Below, piece after piece: positions 56,354-63,782 of a stretch of 64,000 bases of DNA (the stretch's first letter is position 1; every line of letters begins with the position of its first letter). The notes beneath the pieces were generated by a model. The model was not told the DNA's origin. It saw only the letters and a program-made list of their open reading frames with translations, and did not search any database. The DNA is taken from the NCBI GenBank assembly GCA_008933835.1, contig WBUG01000007.1, positions 1 through 64,000 on the forward strand. Reading direction: 5' to 3'. The translations under genes and the position numbers were made by a program. The stretch comes from Bacteroidota bacterium (lineage in GTDB: Bacteria; Bacteroidota; Ignavibacteria; UBA10030; UBA8401).

Positions 56354-56455
56354 CAGAATAATCCGCACAAAGGGGAAGAACGAACCGGTGCGGAAGGCGG
56401 TTTTTATCCTCCGGTCCGTCCGGAAAAAGGTGATGTTTCACGCAGAAGAATTCTT

Positions 56456-56463
56456 TACATTTC
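56456..56463 (+). promoter_or_regulatory. TACATTTC box before the reductase gene
   Basis: TACATTTC, the same eight bases as in the divergent promoter at 56346-56353, lies 21 bases before the ATG at 56485. Confidence 0.35.
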
Positions 56464-56484
56464 AGAAAATTGCGCAGGCCACCC

Positions 56485-57117
56485 ATGACCATCTCCATCA
56501 TCGGCGCCGGGAACGTCGGAGGGACGCTCGGCAGGATCTGGGCGCTCAAAGGGCACTCCATCCTCTTCGGCGTCCGCAATCCGAAGTCCGAAAAGACCCT
56601 CCGTTCCCTCAGCGATGCAGGCCCTTCCGCGCAGGTGCTCTTCGTGAAGGAGGCCGCCGCCCGGTCCGAGATCGTCGTGCTCGCCACGCCGTGGGAATCG
56701 GTCCCCGAAGTGGTCTTCCAGATCGCGGACATGTCCGGTAAGATCCTGGTGGACTGCACCAATCCCGTCCGGCCGAACCCCGAATGGCCCCTCTCTCAAG
56801 GGACCTCCGCTGCGGAGGAGATCGCGAAGCGGCTGCCGGGGTTCCGCGTGGTGAAGGCGTTCAACACCCTCGGCGCCGGAAGTCTGGTGGACGTCACCTT
56901 CGAGTCCATGAAGGCGGACGGCTTCCTCTGCGGCGACGACACGGAGGCGAAGCAGCTCGTCGGCCGCCTCGCCGAAGAGGTGGGCCTGCGTCCGGTGGAC
57001 GTGGGGGGACTGCGCAACGCCGAACTGCTCGAATCGCTGGCGAAGCTCTGGATCACCCTCGCCTACCAGCAGGGCATCGGCCCGAACATCGCCTTCAAAC
57101 TGCTGCACCGGTTCTGA
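56485..57117 (+). CDS. NADP/F420-type dinucleotide-binding reductase
   Basis: A 210-residue protein with an N-terminal Rossmann motif ISIIGAGNVGGTLGRIWALKGHSILFGVRNPKSEK, then VVLATPWESVPEV, LVDCTNPV and VVKAFNTLGAGSLVDV, matching the NADPH-dependent F420 reductase-like/NPD family. The C-terminal domain ends ESLAKLWITLAYQQGIGPNIAFKLL. In bacteria without F420 such proteins are general NAD(P)-dependent oxidoreductases of unknown substrate. ATG 56485 gives the start at the first beta strand. It is the first gene of a co-directional run up to 61907. Confidence 0.85.
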   Translation: MTISIIGAGNVGGTLGRIWALKGHSILFGVRNPKSEKTLRSLSDAGPSAQVLFVKEAAARSEIVVLATPWESVPEVVFQIADMSGKILVDCTNPVRPNPEWPLSQGTSAAEEIAKRLPGFRVVKAFNTLGAGSLVDVTFESMKADGFLCGDDTEAKQLVGRLAEEVGLRPVDVGGLRNAELLESLAKLWITLAYQQGIGPNIAFKLLHRF

Positions 57118-57150
57118 CGACCGCACCACCACCATCAGGAGGACCCTCCC

Positions 57151-57594
57151 ATGATACTGGACCATCTCTCCCGGGCGGAGAAGTACTTCCACATCCACTC
57201 CAGCTTCAAGCACGCCTTCGACTACGTCGCGAAGACGGACCTGAAGACGCTCCCGTCCGGGAGGACCGACATCGAAGGGGACGACATCTACATCATCATC
57301 GCCGATGACAAGAGCGGGAACGAACGGCGGAAGCTCGAGACGCACCGCCGCTACATCGACATCCAGCTCCCCATCGACGGCTCGTTCCCCGTGGAGTGGC
57401 ACGATGTGGACTCCTGCGTCAACGCCGCCGGCGCGTACGACGCGGAGAAGGACGTCCAGCTGTACAACGACGCCCCCCTCTTCACCATGCATCTGGTGCC
57501 GGACATGTTCGTCGTCCTCTTTCCCGAGGACGCGCACGCCGCGCAGCCGCCGATGACCTCCGTGAAGAAGGCCGTCGTGAAAGTGGCGGTCTGA
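57151..57594 (+). CDS. YhcH/YjgK/YiaL family protein (DUF386)
   Basis: A 147-residue cupin-like protein: MILDHLSRAEKYFHIHSSFKHAFDYVAKTDL at the start, then KLETHRRYIDIQLPIDGSFPVEW and MFVVLFPEDAHAAQPP, where the His, Asp and Glu residues of the family's metal site can be seen. Members (for example YhcH, TabA and the EbgC beta-galactosidase subunit) are linked to sialic acid and sugar metabolism or biofilm control. No sugar genes are near, so the substrate is open. Ribosome site caggaggaccc. It lies 33 bases after the reductase gene. Confidence 0.92.
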   Translation: MILDHLSRAEKYFHIHSSFKHAFDYVAKTDLKTLPSGRTDIEGDDIYIIIADDKSGNERRKLETHRRYIDIQLPIDGSFPVEWHDVDSCVNAAGAYDAEKDVQLYNDAPLFTMHLVPDMFVVLFPEDAHAAQPPMTSVKKAVVKVAV

Positions 57595-57651
57595 CCGCAG
57601 CGATGCCCTGTTCGTCTTTGTGCGATCTCCATTCGACAGGCCGATGACACC

Positions 57652-58164
57652 GTGGAACTGACCCTCACACGCTCCCGGCTCCGCCCCTGGCGCCACGGCG
57701 ACGAAGCGTCCCTCGTACGCCACGCGGACAACCGGAAGATCTGGAAGAACGTGCGCGACCACTTCCCGCATCCGTACACCATGACGGACGCGGAGCGGTG
57801 GATCTTCCACGCCTCCACCGCGCTGTCGACGACGGTCTTCGCCATCGAGGTGCAGGGGAACGCCGTCGGCAGCATCGGCCTGGTGCCGAAGGAGGACGTC
57901 TACCGCCGCTCCATGGAGATCGGCTACTGGCTCGGCGAGCAGTACTGGGGGCGCGGCATCGTCACCGAAGCGGTCGGCGCCATGACGGCGTACGGATTCG
58001 ACACGTTCGACATCGTTCGCATCTTCGCCGACATCTTCGTGTGGAACACCGCTTCGGTCCGCGTGCTGGAGAAGAACGGCTACGAGTTCGAAGCGCGCCT
58101 GAAGAAGGCCATCATCAAGGACGGCGAGGTGGGCGACGTGCTGCTCTACGCCAGAACGATCTGA
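57652..58164 (+). CDS. GNAT-family N-acetyltransferase (RimJ/RimL-like)
   Basis: A 170-residue acetyltransferase resembling RimL/RimJ types: LTRSRLRPWRHGDEASLVRHADNRKIWKNVRD at the start, GSIGLVPKEDVYRRSMEIGYWLGEQYWGRGIVTEAVGAM (acetyl-CoA P-loop region, Q/W-G-R-G-I-V) and NTASVRVLEKNGYEFEARLKKA (C-terminal sheet). The acceptor is unknown; ribosomal proteins, amino acids and peptides are possible. Translation begins at GTG 57652. Confidence 0.93.
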   Translation: MELTLTRSRLRPWRHGDEASLVRHADNRKIWKNVRDHFPHPYTMTDAERWIFHASTALSTTVFAIEVQGNAVGSIGLVPKEDVYRRSMEIGYWLGEQYWGRGIVTEAVGAMTAYGFDTFDIVRIFADIFVWNTASVRVLEKNGYEFEARLKKAIIKDGEVGDVLLYARTI

Positions 58165-58280
58165 CCGGAGCGGATCTCTCCGTTCCCATCGGACACCACC
58201 TCACGCCTGTGTTCTGTGATTTGTGATTTGTGATTTGTAGTGTGCCCTTCACGATTCGTGGATCAAATCGCATTCATTCT

Positions 58281-58616
58281 ATGCTGCTTCCCTCTCTCCT
58301 CTTCATCGGTACGGGACTGCTCTACATCGCTCTCGCCGTTCCGCTCGTCCGCCGGAAGGTGAAACCGAACCATTTCTACGGCTTCCGGACGGAGGAGGCG
58401 TTCTCGAGCGATGAAGTGTGGTACGCCATCAATGAATATTCCGCCCGCCTGATGCTGCGGGTCGGCGTCGTCCTCATCGCCGCCGTTCCGGCGCTCGCCG
58501 CGGCGGGGCTGGAGGAGGTCCCCTTCACGCTCGTCATGACGGGCCTTCTGCTCGGCGGAACAGTCTTCATGGTCGTCCGCTCCATGCTCCACCTCAAGAC
58601 CCTGGTGAAGACATGA
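58281..58616 (+). CDS. SdpI/YhfL-family membrane protein
   Basis: A 111-residue membrane protein with three helices and the SdpI-type block FIGTGLLYIALAVPLVRRKVKPNHFYGFRTEEAFSSDEVWYAINEYSARLML. SdpI in Bacillus gives immunity to the SdpC toxin; distant small homologues of this kind have no known role. ATG 58281 starts the first helix; a longer frame upstream runs through a low-complexity TTGTGATT tract. The stop codon overlaps the Nudix start by four bases (ATGA). Confidence 0.85.
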   Translation: MLLPSLLFIGTGLLYIALAVPLVRRKVKPNHFYGFRTEEAFSSDEVWYAINEYSARLMLRVGVVLIAAVPALAAAGLEEVPFTLVMTGLLLGGTVFMVVRSMLHLKTLVKT

Positions 58617-59149
58617 GACCCTGGAAGACCCTCGCCCGCACCGTCATCCTCGACCACAGCAAATGGCTGCGGGTGGAGGACCACACCATCCAGCTTCCGG
58701 ACGGGACCGTGCTGGAGAAATGGTGCTGGCTCGTCTCCCCGGACTACGTGAACGTGGTGGTGCAGAACGACGACGGAGATTTCCTCTGCTTCCGACAGAC
58801 CAAATACGCGGCGGAGGGGGTCACGCTCGCTCCGGTGGGGGGCTACCTCGATCCCGGCGAAGACCCGCTCGCCTGCGCGAAGCGGGAACTGCGCGAGGAG
58901 ATGGGGTGCGAAGCGCGGGAATGGATCGCGCTCGGACGCTTCCCCTGCGACGGCAACCACGGCAACGGCACGGCGAACCTCTTCCTCGCCAAGGGGGCCC
59001 ATACGGTGGGCGAGGTCATCGCGGACGACCTGGAGGAACAGGTGCCCGTCACCCTCTCCCGAACGGAAATGATGAACGCGCTCCTCGCCGGCGAGTTCAA
59101 GGTCCTCTCCTGGTCCACCGCCGTGGCGATGGCGCTCTATCATACCTGA
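58613..59149 (+). CDS. Nudix hydrolase (ADP-ribose pyrophosphatase type)
   Basis: A 178-residue Nudix enzyme. The Nudix box (G-x5-E-x7-REUxEExGU) reads GYLDPGEDPLACAKRELREEMGCE at about residues 79-102, and the preceding VEDHTIQLPDGTVLEKW and FRQTKYAAEG strands fit the ADP-ribose/GDP-mannose pyrophosphatase subgroup. It hydrolyses nucleoside-diphosphate sugars such as ADP-ribose, to be assigned only broadly. It overlaps SdpI by four bases and is followed ten bases later by the SMP-30 gene. Confidence 0.93.
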   Translation: MRPWKTLARTVILDHSKWLRVEDHTIQLPDGTVLEKWCWLVSPDYVNVVVQNDDGDFLCFRQTKYAAEGVTLAPVGGYLDPGEDPLACAKRELREEMGCEAREWIALGRFPCDGNHGNGTANLFLAKGAHTVGEVIADDLEEQVPVTLSRTEMMNALLAGEFKVLSWSTAVAMALYHT

Positions 59150-59159
59150 CGGTCCCCGC

Positions 59160-60029
59160 ATGAAGCATCTTCTCGCACTGCTCCCCCTCCTGCTCGCCGG
59201 CTGCGGCCACACGGCGGACCTCCGCTCGACGGACCTCACCGCGATGGAGCTCTTCACGAAGAACATCGAAGGTCCCGCGTTCGACCGGGAGGGGAACCTC
59301 TACGTCGTCAACTTCCAGAGGACCGGTACGATCGGGCGCGTGAGTCCGGAGGGCGCGGTGGAGCTCTTCGTGACGCTCCCCGAGAGCAGCAACGGCAACG
59401 CCATCCAGTTCGACTCGCGCGGCCGCATGCTCATCGCGGACTGGCCGCGGCACAACGTGCTGCGGGTGGACATGCATACCCGAGCCGTGGACACCCTCTG
59501 CCATAACGACGCGTTCAACCAGCCGAACGACCTCTGCATCGATGCGAAGGACCGTCTCTACGCATCGGACCCGCACTGGAAGAGCGGCACGGGACAGCTC
59601 TGGCGCATCGATCCGGACGGGCGCGCGACACGGCTCGAGGATTCCATGGGGACCACGAACGGTCTCTGCCTCAGCCCGGACGAACGGACGCTGTACGTGA
59701 ACGAGAGCGTCCAGCGCAACGTCTGGCGGTACGACGTGGCGGTAGACGGCAGCGTGTCGAACAAGCGGCTCCTCATCGCCTTCCCCGACTTCGGCATGGA
59801 CGGCATGAAGTGCGACCGCGACGGGAACCTGTACATCGCCCGGCACGGCAAAGGGACTGTCGCCGTCGTTTCCCCGGAGGGCGTACTGATGCGCGAAGTG
59901 ACCCTCACGGGGAAGCTCTGCACGAACCTCGCGTTCGGCGGAGCGGACGGACGCACCGTCGTGGTGACGATGGCGGACCGGAAAGGGATCGAGACCTTCC
60001 GCAACGACATTCCCGGAAAGGGACGGTGA
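59160..60029 (+). CDS. SMP-30/gluconolactonase-type lipoprotein
   Basis: A 289-residue six-bladed beta-propeller lipoprotein: lipobox AGC (Cys about residue 15), IEGPAFDREGNLYVVNFQRTGTIGRV, GNAIQFDSRGRMLIADWPRHNVLRV, FNQPNDLCIDAKDRLYASDPHWKSG and MGTTNGLCLSPDERTLYVNESVQRNVWRY, with the Asn/Asp metal-binding residues of the family (PND, NGL). These are calcium-dependent lactonases in other organisms. It is periplasm-facing. It ends one base before the esterase gene, so the two are translated together. Confidence 0.9.
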   Translation: MKHLLALLPLLLAGCGHTADLRSTDLTAMELFTKNIEGPAFDREGNLYVVNFQRTGTIGRVSPEGAVELFVTLPESSNGNAIQFDSRGRMLIADWPRHNVLRVDMHTRAVDTLCHNDAFNQPNDLCIDAKDRLYASDPHWKSGTGQLWRIDPDGRATRLEDSMGTTNGLCLSPDERTLYVNESVQRNVWRYDVAVDGSVSNKRLLIAFPDFGMDGMKCDRDGNLYIARHGKGTVAVVSPEGVLMREVTLTGKLCTNLAFGGADGRTVVVTMADRKGIETFRNDIPGKGR

Positions 60030-60030
60030 T

Positions 60031-61230
60031 ATGAAGAGCCTCATCCTGTTCGCCGCCCTCACCGGCACGCTCGCCGCCCAGCCCTTCTCCGTGCTCCTCC
60101 GGCAGCTCGAACAGCTTCCGCCCGAGCGGCGCGAAGCGCTCCTGGTGCCGTACCTCCAGAAGATGAAGACCTCTCCCATCATCGAGAACGACACGCTCAT
60201 CCACTTCGTGCTGTACGGCCGGGCGGACAGCGTCTCCGTCATCGGCGCGCTGCAGCACTGGGCGGAACCCGCGCCGCTCGCCAAAGTGCCGATGGGGACC
60301 TACTCCTTCTTCCACCGCACCGAAACGGCGCCGGCGGATGCACGGCTGGACTATCAGCTGGTGGCGGACGGACGGTACATCACCGACCCGCAGAACCCCC
60401 GCATCACGCCGAGCGGTTTCGGTCCGCATTCCGAAGCGCGCATGCCGAAGTTCGTACCGTCGCCGTACCTCGCTCGCCGCGATTCCGTTCCCGCGGGCCG
60501 GGTGATGCCGCTCTCACTGCTCACGGGCGTTCCGCCGCTGCTCGCGCGCTACTACGTCGCGTCCCGCCCCATGAAGGCGTACCTCCCGCCGGGATACGAT
60601 GGCCTCACCGGGCTCCCCGTGGTGTACATCGTCGACGGATTCGAGGCGGCCGAGTGGGCCTCCCTTCCCACGGTGCTGGACAATCTCATCCATGAGGGAC
60701 GCATCACCCCGGTCATCGCCCTCTTCATCCCCCCGTCGGCGCGCCATGTGGAGTACATCGGCGCACGGACGGAAGCGTTCGCGAAGGTGCTCGCCGAGCT
60801 CATCGTTCCGGCGGTGGACCGCACGTTCCGCACCGACCCGTCCCCCTCCTCGCGCGCGGTGATGGGCATCTCCAGCGGAGGCCATTTCGCCCTCTACGCC
60901 GCCCTCCGCCGTCCGGAACTCTTCGGCGGCGCGGCGGGACAATCGTCCACCATCACGCCGCGGCTGCGGGAATTGACCCGGCGTCAGGCCGCCGCGAACG
61001 CGCTGCCGGCGGGACTGAAACTGTACATCGACGTTGGGCGGTTCGACCTCATCGGCGAGTACGAGGAGGGACGGCTCGACTTTCTCGCGCTCAACCGGGA
61101 GTACAGCGCACTGCTCTCTTCGCTCCGCATTCCGCACTTCTACCGCGAGGTGAACGACGGACACGACTGGGCGAACTGGCGCGAGCGGATGCCCGACATT
61201 TTCATCCATTTCTTCGGAGGGAACCGGTGA
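60031..61230 (+). CDS. Secreted alpha/beta-hydrolase esterase (esterase-D/enterochelin-esterase type)
   Basis: A 399-residue secreted hydrolase: signal peptide MKSLILFAALTGTLAAQ, an N-terminal domain of about 150 residues with GALQHW and GTYSFFHRTE resembling carbohydrate-binding fold E-set domains seen before such esterases, then the alpha/beta domain with LPVVYIVDGFEAAEW, VIALFIPPSARHVEYIG, AVMGISSGGHFALYAAL (nucleophile Ser in GISSGG) and NDGHDWANW (catalytic His). It may cut esters of sugar or siderophore type. It shares a one-base gap with SMP-30 and overlaps the peptidase by four bases (GTGA). Confidence 0.88.
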   Translation: MKSLILFAALTGTLAAQPFSVLLRQLEQLPPERREALLVPYLQKMKTSPIIENDTLIHFVLYGRADSVSVIGALQHWAEPAPLAKVPMGTYSFFHRTETAPADARLDYQLVADGRYITDPQNPRITPSGFGPHSEARMPKFVPSPYLARRDSVPAGRVMPLSLLTGVPPLLARYYVASRPMKAYLPPGYDGLTGLPVVYIVDGFEAAEWASLPTVLDNLIHEGRITPVIALFIPPSARHVEYIGARTEAFAKVLAELIVPAVDRTFRTDPSPSSRAVMGISSGGHFALYAALRRPELFGGAAGQSSTITPRLRELTRRQAAANALPAGLKLYIDVGRFDLIGEYEEGRLDFLALNREYSALLSSLRIPHFYREVNDGHDWANWRERMPDIFIHFFGGNR

Positions 61231-61907
61231 CCGAACGAAAACGCCATCTGCTCGCCGCGCAGAAGAACGCCGAAGAGCTCTTCGCCGCGGTGGAGCGCGG
61301 CGGACTCATCACCGCCGGCAAGAGCGAACGGACGCTCAACGACGAGGTGTACGAACTGGCGTTCCGCATGTTCGGCATCCGCAAGTACTGGCACAAGCGC
61401 ATCGTGCGCGCCGGGAAGAACACCCTTCTCCCTTACAAAGAGAATCCGCCGGACCTCGTCCTGCAGGAGGACGACATCCTCTTCTTCGATTTCGGTCCGG
61501 TGTTCGAGGAGTGGGAGGCGGACTTCGGCCGCACGTACGTGCTGGGGAACGACCCGGTGAAGCACAAGCTCAGGGGGGACATCGAAGCGGCGTGGTACGA
61601 AGGAAAGAAACATTTCGACGCGCATTACGACGCGCTGACCGGCGCGGCGTTCTACCGCCACATCTCTTCGCTGGCGGAGCGGTACGGATGGCACTTCGGC
61701 AACGTCCACTGCGGACACCTCATCGGCAACTTCCCCCACGAGATCATCCAGGGGGACGAGGAGCGCAACTACCTTCACCCGAACAACCACATCCGCCTCA
61801 GCGAACCGGACGAGAAGGGCAATCCGAGGGACTGGATCCTGGAGGTCCACTTCGTCACGAAGGAGCGGACGTTCGGCGGATTCTTCGAACAGCTGCTCAG
61901 CGTGTGA
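61227..61907 (+). CDS. M24-family metallopeptidase (Xaa-Pro-like), single domain
   Basis: A 226-residue pita-bread metallopeptidase without the usual N-terminal creatinase domain. Metal ligands are visible: Asp in ILFFDFGPVFEEW, Asp in EADFGRTYV, His in HCGHLIG, Glu in DWILEVHFV and a final Glu in GGFFEQLL. The family removes N-terminal Xaa-Pro or related residues; the substrate is unknown. Start is GTG 61227, overlapping the esterase stop. A terminator-like hairpin follows 13 bases after the stop. Confidence 0.88.
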   Translation: MTERKRHLLAAQKNAEELFAAVERGGLITAGKSERTLNDEVYELAFRMFGIRKYWHKRIVRAGKNTLLPYKENPPDLVLQEDDILFFDFGPVFEEWEADFGRTYVLGNDPVKHKLRGDIEAAWYEGKKHFDAHYDALTGAAFYRHISSLAERYGWHFGNVHCGHLIGNFPHEIIQGDEERNYLHPNNHIRLSEPDEKGNPRDWILEVHFVTKERTFGGFFEQLLSV

Positions 61908-61920
61908 GAGGAACGGCCTC

Positions 61921-61957
61921 CCCGCCGCGCGGAGCGGACGGGGATTTTTTTCCCTTG
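61921..61957 (+). terminator. Rho-independent-like terminator after the M24 gene
   Basis: CCCCGCCGC / GCGGACGGGG arms with a small loop (one or two mismatches) followed by seven T. It overlaps the start of the ars promoter region. Confidence 0.75.
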
Positions 61958-61991
61958 ACTCACTGAAACTATTATCGTAATATTACGATAA
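61955..61991 (+). promoter_or_regulatory. ars promoter with ArsR operator
   Basis: TTGACT (61955-61960) and TAATAT (61978-61983) are separated by 17 bases, a classical sigma-70-like promoter. A perfect 20-base palindrome TTATCGTAATATTACGATAA (61972-61991) covers the -10 box, so a bound ArsR dimer would block transcription. The start codon of arsR follows at 61998, so the leader is only a few bases. Confidence 0.8.
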
Positions 61992-61997
61992 ATAAGT

Positions 61998-62318
61998 ATG
62001 GGCATTTCTAAAACAGAAGAGTTCACGGCGAAACAGAACCGGCTCGCCGTCATCGCGAAGGCGCTCGGTCACCCCGCGCGGGTGGCCATCGTCGAGTACC
62101 TCGCGTCGTCCGATGCCTGCATGTGCGGCGACATCGTCGAGGTCCTTCCCCTCTCCCAAAGCACGGTCTCGCAGCATCTGCGCGAACTGAAGGAGGCGGG
62201 GCTCATCAAGGGGACCATCGACGGCACGAGCGTCTGCTACTGCATCGACGAGAAGGGCTGGACCGAGGCGCGCGAGATGATGGGCCGCTTCCTCACCGAC
62301 GTGAAGAAATGCTGCTGA
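61998..62318 (+). CDS. arsR: ArsR-family arsenical-responsive repressor
   Basis: A 106-residue winged-helix repressor: RLAVIAKALGHPARVAIVEYLAS, ASSDACMCGDIVEVLPLSQSTVSQHLRELKEAGLIKG (the CxC of DACMCGD is the As(III) site on helix 3, with the DNA-recognition helix SQSTVSQHL after it), and SVCYCIDEKGW. A terminal CC and the CYC give more thiols. It binds the TTATCGTAA palindrome and releases on arsenite. It is the first gene of the ars operon. Confidence 0.95.
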   Translation: MGISKTEEFTAKQNRLAVIAKALGHPARVAIVEYLASSDACMCGDIVEVLPLSQSTVSQHLRELKEAGLIKGTIDGTSVCYCIDEKGWTEAREMMGRFLTDVKKCC

Positions 62319-62339
62319 CCATTTTTTTTACCCTCATCC

Positions 62340-62355
62340 ATCGTAATAATACGAT
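62340..62355 (+). promoter_or_regulatory. Second ArsR operator-like site inside the operon
   Basis: ATCGTA-ATAA-TACGAT repeats the ATCGTA/TACGAT arms of the main operator 22 bases after the arsR stop, directly before the ribosome site of the small peptide. It may add repression or form a loop with the first operator. Confidence 0.65.
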
Positions 62356-62374
62356 ACAACAACAGGAGGAACCG

Positions 62375-62446
62375 ATGAACACGACCGAGACGAAGGAACC
62401 CTGCTGCGGCACCGATTGCTGCTCCGGAACGAAGAAGGAGCGCTGA
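62375..62446 (+). CDS. 23-residue paired-cysteine peptide in the ars operon
   Basis: The start ATG 62375 has a perfect ribosome site (acaggaggaaccg), and the frame ends with TGA one base before arsM. The peptide is MNTTETKEPCCGTDCCSGTKK plus two more residues, with CC-x3-CC, a close parallel of the CCGSGGGCCSG in the first part of the ArsM protein beside it. Four thiols suggest binding of arsenite or another soft metal, perhaps to deliver it to ArsM or ArsR. I know no described family of this size. The 72-base gene is too short for usual gene callers. Confidence 0.6.
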   Translation: MNTTETKEPCCGTDCCSGTKKER

Positions 62447-62447
62447 C

Positions 62448-63260
62448 ATGGCCACCGAACGGGAATTGAAGGAGCTCGTGCGGGAGAAGTACGGCGAGAT
62501 CGCGCTGCAGTCCCGCGAGGAGAACGCCTCCTCCTGCTGCGGCAGCGGCGGCGGTTGCTGCTCCGGCGAGACGTACGACATCATGGCAGAAGACTATTCC
62601 AAGCTCTCGGGGTACGTCCCCGACGCCGACCTCGGGCTCGGTTGCGGTCTGCCGACCGAGTTCGCGCAGATCCGGCCGGGTGATACGGTGGTGGACCTCG
62701 GCTCCGGCGCCGGCAACGACGCGTTCATCGCCCGTTCCGTCACGGGAGAGCGGGGACATGTCATCGGCGTCGACATGACCGCGCCGATGATCGAAAAGGC
62801 GGTCCGGAACGCACAAGCGCTCGGCTTCACCAACGTGGAGTTCCGTCTGGGGGAGATCGAGAACATGCCGGTGGAGGACGGCACCGCGGACGTCGTGGTG
62901 AGCAACTGCGTGATGAACCTCGTGCCGGACAAACAGAAGGCGTTCGCCGAGACCTTCCGCATCCTGAAGCCGGGGGGACACTTCTCCATCTCCGACATCG
63001 TCCTGAAGGGCGACCTGCCGGAGAACATCCGCAACGCCGCGGTGATGTACGCGGGGTGCGTTTCCGGCGCCCAGCAGAAGGAGGAGTACCTCCGGACGAT
63101 CGGGAACGCCGGGTTCGTCAATGTGACCGTCCAGAAGGAGCGCGAGATCCATGTTCCGGACGAACTCCTCGTGAAGTACATCAGCCTCGAAGAGGCGCTC
63201 GCGTACCGGAAGAGCGGCGCCGGCATCTTCAGCGTCACCGTCTACGCCGAGAAGCCATGA
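62448..63260 (+). CDS. arsM: Arsenite methyltransferase ArsM
   Basis: A 270-residue SAM-dependent methyltransferase that turns arsenite into methylated, often volatile forms. It has VVDLGSGAGNDAFIAR (SAM motif I), VIGVDMTAPMIEKA, and the cysteines needed for As binding: SCCGSGGGCCSGE near the N-terminus, LGCGLPTEFAQIRPGD, VVVSNCVMNLVPDKQ and MYAGCVSGAQ. Start ATG 62448 overlaps nothing but is only one base after the tiny peptide, whose last codons carry a gaaggag ribosome site, so the two are coupled. A low-complexity gap then leads to arsC. Confidence 0.95.
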   Translation: MATERELKELVREKYGEIALQSREENASSCCGSGGGCCSGETYDIMAEDYSKLSGYVPDADLGLGCGLPTEFAQIRPGDTVVDLGSGAGNDAFIARSVTGERGHVIGVDMTAPMIEKAVRNAQALGFTNVEFRLGEIENMPVEDGTADVVVSNCVMNLVPDKQKAFAETFRILKPGGHFSISDIVLKGDLPENIRNAAVMYAGCVSGAQQKEEYLRTIGNAGFVNVTVQKEREIHVPDELLVKYISLEEALAYRKSGAGIFSVTVYAEKP

Positions 63261-63299
63261 TCCGGAACCGGAACACCGGCGCACGGAACGAACGATGAC

Positions 63300-63362
63300 C
63301 CATCGTACATCGTTCATCATTCATCATTGATCATTCATTTTCCATCATCCATTATCCATTGC
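63300..63362. repeat. Low-complexity TTCATCATTGATCATT tract
   Basis: Degenerate 7-8 base units (atcattcatc, tccattatcc) between arsM and arsC, of the same type as at 5661-5701 and 8075-8325. No gene or terminator is seen in it. Confidence 0.7.
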
Positions 63363-63368
63363 TTTTCT

Positions 63369-63782
63369 ATGCGCATCCTCATCCTTTGCACCGGTAACTC
63401 CTGCCGCTCTCAGATGGCGGAAGGCTTTCTGCGGAGCTTCGACCCGTCGCTGGAGGTCTTCTCCGCCGGTACGAAAGCGGCGGCACGCGTGCACCCGAAA
63501 GCGGTGCAGGTGATGGCCGAAGCGGGCATCGACCTCGCCGGTCACTCTCCCAAGACGGTCGAACGGTTCCTGCAGGAATCGTTCGACTACGTCATCACCG
63601 TCTGCGGCAACGCGAAGGAGAGCTGTCCGGTCTTCCTCGGCGACGTGCGACACCGGCTGCACATCGGGTTCGACGACCCGGCGGAGGCGACCGGTTCGGA
63701 GGAGGAGGTCCTCGCCGTCTTCCGGCGCGTGCGGGACGAGATCAGGGAACGGTTCGCCCTGTTCCTGAAGGAGGGGCGATGA
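63369..63782 (+). CDS. arsC: Thioredoxin-coupled arsenate reductase (LMW phosphatase type)
   Basis: A 137-residue enzyme reducing arsenate to arsenite. The P-loop [13 protein letters not shown] (Cys-x5-Arg, residues 7-13) is typical of the Bacillus-type ArsC, as is the thiol pair [12 protein letters not shown], which relays the disulfide to thioredoxin. Start ATG 63369 is preceded by repeat sequence and no good ribosome site. The stop overlaps the next gene by four bases (ATGA). Confidence 0.95.
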   Translation: MRILILCTGNSCRSQMAEGFLRSFDPSLEVFSAGTKAAARVHPKAVQVMAEAGIDLAGHSPKTVERFLQESFDYVITVCGNAKESCPVFLGDVRHRLHIGFDDPAEATGSEEEVLAVFRRVRDEIRERFALFLKEGR

